Origin: Shewanella benthica
GTDB taxonomy: Bacteria > Pseudomonadota > Gammaproteobacteria > Enterobacterales > Shewanellaceae
Reading direction: 5' to 3'
Assembly: GCA_023284085.1 (NCBI GenBank)
Contig: JAKVHY010000028.1
Span: 23,846 to 87,845, forward strand
DNA: 64,000 nucleotides
The notes beneath the pieces are model-generated. The model did not search any database. It was not told the origin of the DNA and worked only from the letters and a program-made list of their open reading frames with translations. How positions within the stretch are numbered: position 1 is the first letter of the stretch; each line of letters begins with the position of its first letter. A program made the position numbers and the translations under genes. This document shows positions 59,777 through 64,000 of this stretch, piece by piece.

Positions 59777-60655
59777 TCACCTGTTTTTCATCAAGAAATC
59801 GACGAAGGCCCGGTCTGCCTGGCTGATGGGGCGCTGTTTTTTCCAGGCGATATGCAGATCGAGAAACACTTGAGGCTGAAAGGGTTTAGCCAAAATATCG
59901 TCCTTATCGCTGATCACCATCTCCAGCACGCTGGTGATGGCAAAACCTTGTGATACTACCTGTTTAATGAGATTGATAAGGTTGGTTTCGAAGGCAATAT
60001 TGGCTCTGAGCCCCAAGGATTTTGCTTGGGTTAACATCCATTCCCGATGAAAGTAGCCGGGTTTGAACATCACCAGCTCATGTTCGAAGAAGGCTTCTAA
60101 GCTGATGCTTTGCTGTTCTGCCAGGGGGTGATCAGGTCCCATGGCGACGACCAGCTGCTCCCTTAGCAACAGGTGGCTGTCAAATTCCGGACTAAGATCT
60201 TGAGCGGTGATGATGGCGATATCCACCTCTTCACGGGCAAGCATCTTGAGCGAGTCCCGGGTTCCGCCTTCAAACAGGCACAGTTTAAGATCCGGGTATT
60301 GATGGCGAAATGCCATCAGGCGAGAGGGGAGGTAGAAGGAGCCAAGCATACCCGGCACGCCAATTCTGACCTCTCCCTTGGTCAAGTTTGCCATTGACTT
60401 GATGTGGGCCTCGGCCTGCTTCAGTTGCTTGATGATCAACAGGGCATGCTGATGCAGCACCTTACCTTCTGCGGTGAGACTAAGCTGTTTGTTACCTGAG
60501 GTAGCCCTGTTGACCAGAGTGACGCCTAAGGAGCTCTCAAGGCGTTTGATACTTTGGCTTAAGGCCGGCTGGGCCATATTCAGGCTCTGGGCCGCTTTAG
60601 TGAAGCTGGCGGTTTTAACCAGGGCATCGAGATGCTTAAGTTGTCGTATGTCCAT
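59777..60655 (-). CDS. LysR-family transcriptional regulator
   Basis: A 292-residue LysR protein. Its N-terminal helix-turn-helix reads LDALVKTASFTKAAQSLNMAQPALSQSIKRLE (about residues 9-40), then an effector domain with VRIGVPGML and the late VVSQGFAIT. ATG 60655 (MDIRQLKHL) is the standard LysR start; the frame extends a few codons further upstream without a start signal. It is divergent from an MFS exporter gene, with 101 bases between, so it most likely controls that exporter. The AT-rich intergenic stretch has short inverted repeats that could be its site. Effector unknown. Confidence 0.88.
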   Translation of the reverse strand: MDIRQLKHLDALVKTASFTKAAQSLNMAQPALSQSIKRLESSLGVTLVNRATSGNKQLSLTAEGKVLHQHALLIIKQLKQAEAHIKSMANLTKGEVRIGVPGMLGSFYLPSRLMAFRHQYPDLKLCLFEGGTRDSLKMLAREEVDIAIITAQDLSPEFDSHLLLREQLVVAMGPDHPLAEQQSISLEAFFEHELVMFKPGYFHREWMLTQAKSLGLRANIAFETNLINLIKQVVSQGFAITSVLEMVISDKDDILAKPFQPQVFLDLHIAWKKQRPISQADRAFVDFLMKNR

Positions 60656-60756
60656 AACAAAAATCAATACATTTTATCATTTTAATCTATTATTGTTATG
60701 TTAACGTCGGTGCTAACCTATGTCTATGGAGTTCGATCATCGACTTGTATGGGCTT

Positions 60757-61995
60757 ATGTCTTTAACTGATAATATAAACAATAAAAACAAAGAGGTAAG
60801 GCTCATCTGGGGCTTGTCAATCGCCTCTGTGGTCATCTATATCAACCTCTATTTAGTGCAAGGCATCTTGCCTTTGATTGCCGAGACCTTCGATGTTGAT
60901 ATCAGTCACTCGACCTTATTGCTCTCGGTCACCAGCTTTGCCATGGCGTTTTCACTGCTGTTTTATGCCTTGCTATCCGACAGAGTCGGACGTAAAGCGC
61001 CCTTGATGATCAGCTTATACCTGTTGCTGTTGACCGATGTGCTGATGATTTTTGTGACAGATTTCCCATCTCTCGTACTCTTACGCCTGTTACAGGGAGT
61101 CTTGCTCGCGGCCGTTCCTGCCATTGCCATGGCCTATTTTAAGGATGAGCTGAGCCAAGCGTCCATGCTGAAGGCGGGGGGAGTCTATATTGCTGCGAAC
61201 AGTATCGGCGGGATCTCCGGACGTTTGCTTGGCGGCGCCCTGTCATTGCACTTGCATTGGCAGCAAGTGATCCTGGTTATTTTAGCTATCTCGATAGCGG
61301 GTGTGCTCTTGGTACATTATTTACTGCCCAATACCACTAAGTTAAAGAGCCAAGAGGAGCCCAAAGCGAGGGGCTGCATGTTCAGGGCTGAAGATCTTAA
61401 TGGTTTTGTGGTGCATCTGCGTGATGCCAAGCTCAGGCAAATTTATCTGGTTGGCGGCTTGGCCTTTCTGGTCATGGTGAATCAATTTAGCTTCATTCAG
61501 CTTCACCTGATGGCGGCACCGTTTAGCTGGGGCCGCTTCGAGGTGACCCTTATTTTCCTCTGTTATCTGAGTGGTACCTGGGCGTCTTATCATTCCGGCC
61601 GTTGGATTAAGCGCTTTGGGCGCCGGGCTCTGTTTCGATTATCTCTGTTGCTGATGTTTTTAGGCTCCTTGTTGACTCTAGTCGATACTGGCGTATTTAT
61701 CTGTGTGGGCTTTTTGATGACAGCATTCGGTTTTTTCTTTATCCACAGTGGTTGTAATGCCTGGGTAACACACAGGGCAAAGCGTCATAGAGCCAAGGCG
61801 ACGTCTCTTTATCTGTGTAGTTATTACCTGGGAGCCGCCTTGGGTGGACCCTTGTTGATGCCATTTTGGCATCATTGGGGCTGGGAAGGCGTGGTGCTTG
61901 GCTCAAGTTTGGTTATGGCGCTCTTGAGTCTGGTTTTACTGAGATTGACTAAGGATGAGCCGATGACATTGTCAGCCCACGCTAGCAATAGCTAA
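60757..61995 (+). CDS. MFS transporter, YnfM-like
   Basis: A 412-residue major facilitator with 12 probable helices. The loop motif LSDRVGRKAPLM follows helix two, and YINLYLVQGILPLIAETFDV is typical of the AraJ/YnfM group. ATG 60757 is chosen as it gives a usual cytosolic N-terminus; an upstream TTG is less likely. Divergent from the LysR regulator. It may export a small molecule, unknown from sequence. Confidence 0.85.
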   Translation: MSLTDNINNKNKEVRLIWGLSIASVVIYINLYLVQGILPLIAETFDVDISHSTLLLSVTSFAMAFSLLFYALLSDRVGRKAPLMISLYLLLLTDVLMIFVTDFPSLVLLRLLQGVLLAAVPAIAMAYFKDELSQASMLKAGGVYIAANSIGGISGRLLGGALSLHLHWQQVILVILAISIAGVLLVHYLLPNTTKLKSQEEPKARGCMFRAEDLNGFVVHLRDAKLRQIYLVGGLAFLVMVNQFSFIQLHLMAAPFSWGRFEVTLIFLCYLSGTWASYHSGRWIKRFGRRALFRLSLLLMFLGSLLTLVDTGVFICVGFLMTAFGFFFIHSGCNAWVTHRAKRHRAKATSLYLCSYYLGAALGGPLLMPFWHHWGWEGVVLGSSLVMALLSLVLLRLTKDEPMTLSAHASNS

Positions 61996-62015
61996 CTATG
62001 CCAAGTTCGTTATCG

Positions 62016-63272
62016 TCATGACTGCACTTGCTTGCCTGTAAAGTGTCCATGGTAGAAGATGATGCCTGCTGTGAAGGTAATTGATGAGCCCAATAGCAGT
62101 GCCCACTTCACATCAAACATAGAAACCACACCGCCGACTAAGGCCGCGAGCAAGTTCCCCAGACAGAAAATGGTCACTAGCATGCCCATCAATTTGCCTT
62201 GAGCCCGGTTCTCATAGGAATGTGAAAGATAAGCAGGGAGGAAACCGTTGTAAATGGCGATGCCGGCGCCCATTAAGGCAAATGTTATCAGGTAAGCTTG
62301 GCTGGTAAAAAAGGGTAATGCGGCAAGAGCTGAGCCGAAAAGGAATATTCCCAATAGACCCGCATGAGGATGGTCTAGCTTTCTCTGTATGATGGGGTTG
62401 ATAAAAATACTCGTTAGAATCATGCATGTAGTAAGAAATACAGTGGCCCAGCTGATATCGACAGCAAGATAGCCAAACTCTCTTACCAAGTGTAGGGGAT
62501 AATACTCATAATAAAGATTGACCCCCATGGTCAAGAAGAGATAAAGCAGAAAGAAACGCCTCAGATCGGGTTGCGATAGTAGCGACAGGCTCGAGCCTGT
62601 CTCGGCATTTGTGTCGCGTTTATCTAAGCTCTTGGGCAGTAAAATATGACTGATTAGCGCGCAGATTAGGCAGGCGAGTGCAGCTACCCAGAAGACCATA
62701 TCTATGCCAGCCATAATGAGGTATCCCCCAGCCAAGGGACCGAGTAGGTAACCGCCATATCCCATAGAGCTTATCAGAGAAAAGCTGCGCGTCTTGTCTA
62801 TGATGGGGTGGAGATCGGCTGCAATTGCACGTGCGATAGAAATATTGCCTTCACATAAGCCTGTGAGTAAACGCGAGAGACAGAAGAGGAGAAAGTTCTC
62901 AGAAACGGCGGCAATAGCCGTTAAACTATATCCTAGCGCACTGCCCAATAGCGTTAGACTTAATAATTTTCTACGGCCGTAATTATCTGATATTGCACCA
63001 ATAATGCTACTGCCGATGATAATTCCTAGTGGGTAAATCCCTAACACTATGCCTAACAGTAACTCAGAAGGTAGATTCAAGAATTGAGTCAGTGGTGATG
63101 TCCCTTCTGCAAACAGTGGTGCCAATATCGGATAGGGTAGGGCTATGCCGGCAACACTGATCAAGGTGACTAGTAGGGTAATGGATAGAATTTTATTGCT
63201 GTTGCGTTTCTCGTTTTTTGAGTCCGAATTTAGCGCTTGTAAGCGCGGCTGGCTGTGCTGAAATTGACTCAT
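62016..63272 (-). CDS. MFS transporter, probable drug/metabolite exporter
   Basis: A 418-residue major facilitator. Twelve hydrophobic helices can be counted; the motif AISDNYGRRKLLSL follows helix two, and SRLLTGLCEGNISIARAIAAD is typical of the TetA-type group of exporters. It converges with the previous MFS gene, 20 bases between the stops. They belong to different MFS subgroups and do not look like duplicates. The substrate is unknown. Confidence 0.85.
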   Translation of the reverse strand: MSQFQHSQPRLQALNSDSKNEKRNSNKILSITLLVTLISVAGIALPYPILAPLFAEGTSPLTQFLNLPSELLLGIVLGIYPLGIIIGSSIIGAISDNYGRRKLLSLTLLGSALGYSLTAIAAVSENFLLFCLSRLLTGLCEGNISIARAIAADLHPIIDKTRSFSLISSMGYGGYLLGPLAGGYLIMAGIDMVFWVAALACLICALISHILLPKSLDKRDTNAETGSSLSLLSQPDLRRFFLLYLFLTMGVNLYYEYYPLHLVREFGYLAVDISWATVFLTTCMILTSIFINPIIQRKLDHPHAGLLGIFLFGSALAALPFFTSQAYLITFALMGAGIAIYNGFLPAYLSHSYENRAQGKLMGMLVTIFCLGNLLAALVGGVVSMFDVKWALLLGSSITFTAGIIFYHGHFTGKQVQS

Positions 63273-63307
63273 ATAGATAACTTATTGGCTGAAAGTCATT
63301 TTACTAT

Positions 63308-63349
63308 TGCATCAAAAACTAATTAAGTAAAGGCTAAGCTTTACTTAAT
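63308..63349 (-). terminator. Rho-independent terminator after the small ORF
   Basis: ATTAAGTAAAG at 63322-63332 pairs with CTTTACTTAAT at 63339-63349; read on the minus strand a T run follows at 63312-63318. It separates the small gene from the MFS gene. Confidence 0.75.
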
Positions 63350-63370
63350 CTGAGGGGGGAGTCCGATTAG

Positions 63371-63598
63371 TTATTTTTCTGGGTTGATTCGTTTCGAGAT
63401 AGCGTCACTCGGGAGTAATTCTAAGTGGCCCAGTTCGTCGAAATACCAGCCGGTGATAAACCCTTTCTGTCTCATGGTAACGAGATTTTGCATGACTTCT
63501 TTCGCTTCAACTAACGCAGAGGCTTCATCGCAGTTATGAGTTAGCTTAAGGTAAGCTGCTATGCTGCTCAGGGAGGCGGATTGACTGACATCTGCCAT
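63371..63598 (-). CDS. Small protein of unknown function
   Basis: A 75-residue soluble protein that I do not recognise. It has a helical N-terminal half (SLSSIAAYLKLTHN; EASALVEAKEVMQNLVTM) and a beta-like C-terminal half (KGFITGWYFDELGHLELLP). A good terminator follows. The codon pattern and balanced amino acids suggest a real gene. A GAG lies about ten bases before the ATG, so the ribosome-binding site is weak. It lies 205 bases from the tRNA genes, on the same strand. Confidence 0.65.
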   Translation of the reverse strand: MADVSQSASLSSIAAYLKLTHNCDEASALVEAKEVMQNLVTMRQKGFITGWYFDELGHLELLPSDAISKRINPEK

Positions 63599-63803
63599 AG
63601 GATAGATCTCAATTTATGTTATATCTGAAGAATAGTTGAACTTAGAAAGAATGGGGCTGAAATGGCTTTCATATCGGGAAATATTATAGCGACTAGCTGT
63701 GTTATTCGATAAACAAAGGTCATCGAAATTAGCTATAGCAATTAGATTATATTAATTTTAACGGGATTAATGTTGAGGGATTTACTATTTGGAAAGGCTG
63801 AAA

Positions 63804-63879
63804 TGGTGGTCGATACTGGGCTCGAACCAGTGACCCCCTCCTTGTAAGGGAGGTGCTCTCCCAGCTGAGCTAATCGACC
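63804..63879 (-). tRNA. tRNA-Val, anticodon UAC
   Basis: On the minus strand a 76-base cloverleaf: acceptor GGTCGAT pairing with ATCGACC, D-arm AGCTCAGCTGGGAGAGC, anticodon stem-loop CTCCCTTACAAGGAG with TAC, T-arm CTGGTTCGAGCCCAG, and an encoded CCA end. Confidence 0.96.
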
Positions 63880-63940
63880 TGGGACTTTCATTTGTACTGT
63901 GTATTTTCTTAATCACTTATTCTCATAAGCAGTAAGAAAA

Positions 63941-64000
63941 TGGTGGTCGATACTGGGCTCGAACCAGTGACCCCCTCCTTGTAAGGGAGGTGCTCTCCCA
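63941..64000 (-). tRNA. tRNA-Val, anticodon UAC (5' part beyond window)
   Basis: The visible 60 bases repeat the previous tRNA exactly: CCA end, acceptor 3' strand, T-arm and anticodon stem-loop with TAC. The gene is cut by the end of the window. The two copies are 61 bases apart and read as one tRNA operon. Confidence 0.95.

Noticed and set aside
63804..64000. tRNA-associated integration site (att) for a mobile element
   Set aside because: The second near-identical sequence is a full tRNA repeat, not a short att copy, and no integrase is nearby within the window.

Overview
The window reads as chromosomal DNA of a marine gammaproteobacterium, most likely Shewanella or a close Alteromonadales relative. 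The basis is protein-level recognition: the cysD/cysN/SLC13/cysC order, a DUF2982-type protein, phhA-phhB-tyrR followed by fahA-maiA, a LacI-controlled beta-glucoside locus, and tandem tRNA-Val genes. No database search was possible, so every identity rests on motifs and remembered family features.

Layout. 1-2.8 kb: three family-2 glycosyltransferases ending a surface-glycan operon (the first enters from outside the window). 3.1-8.2 kb: sulfate assimilation (cysD, cysN, SLC13 permease, cysC). 8.4-12.7 kb: a DHH phosphoesterase, then UDP-sugar genes (ugd, epimerase, galU). 12.7-13.6 kb: a scar with a decayed DHH-gene fragment, a REP-associated tyrosine transposase and REP palindromes. 13.6-31.5 kb: a glycan locus and its regulators. 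On the minus strand are a glycerophosphotransferase, a degenerate nucleotidyltransferase fused to a degenerate phosphoglycosyltransferase, a PGT-like/WecG/PGT fusion, a GT2, a flippase, a small membrane ORF, a STAS protein, an RsbW-like kinase and a receiver-PP2C phosphatase. On the plus strand are a PhnD-like binding protein, a hybrid kinase and a sigma-54 activator.

The most interesting result is in this last region. Five transcription units each carry a sigma-54 -24/-12 promoter and, farther upstream, a shared motif of the form TTGCAnnnTGCrA. With the sigma-54 activator encoded in the same locus and a STAS/kinase/phosphatase partner switch, it looks like a rearranged relative of the Vibrio fischeri syp biofilm system, with a different phosphatase/kinase split and a different glycan machine. 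No Wzy, Wza or Wzc is visible.

31.5-53.7 kb: a PHP phosphatase, an outer-membrane Wzi-family protein, and a beta-glucoside locus (tryptophan-halogenase-like flavoprotein plus a fragment of a second copy, TonB receptor, LacI regulator, GPH symporter, GH1, glucose permease, GH3) with two pairs of LacI-type operators. Then come a Mak-like ROK kinase, an ElyC-like protein, DUF2982, bactofilin, napF, and a second galU with galE. 53.9-59.3 kb: phenylalanine/tyrosine catabolism with TyrR and a TyrR box, interrupted by a MITE-like element. 59.3-64 kb: FKBP, a LysR/MFS divergent pair, a second MFS transporter, a small unknown ORF, and two tRNA-Val(UAC) genes, the second cut by the window end.
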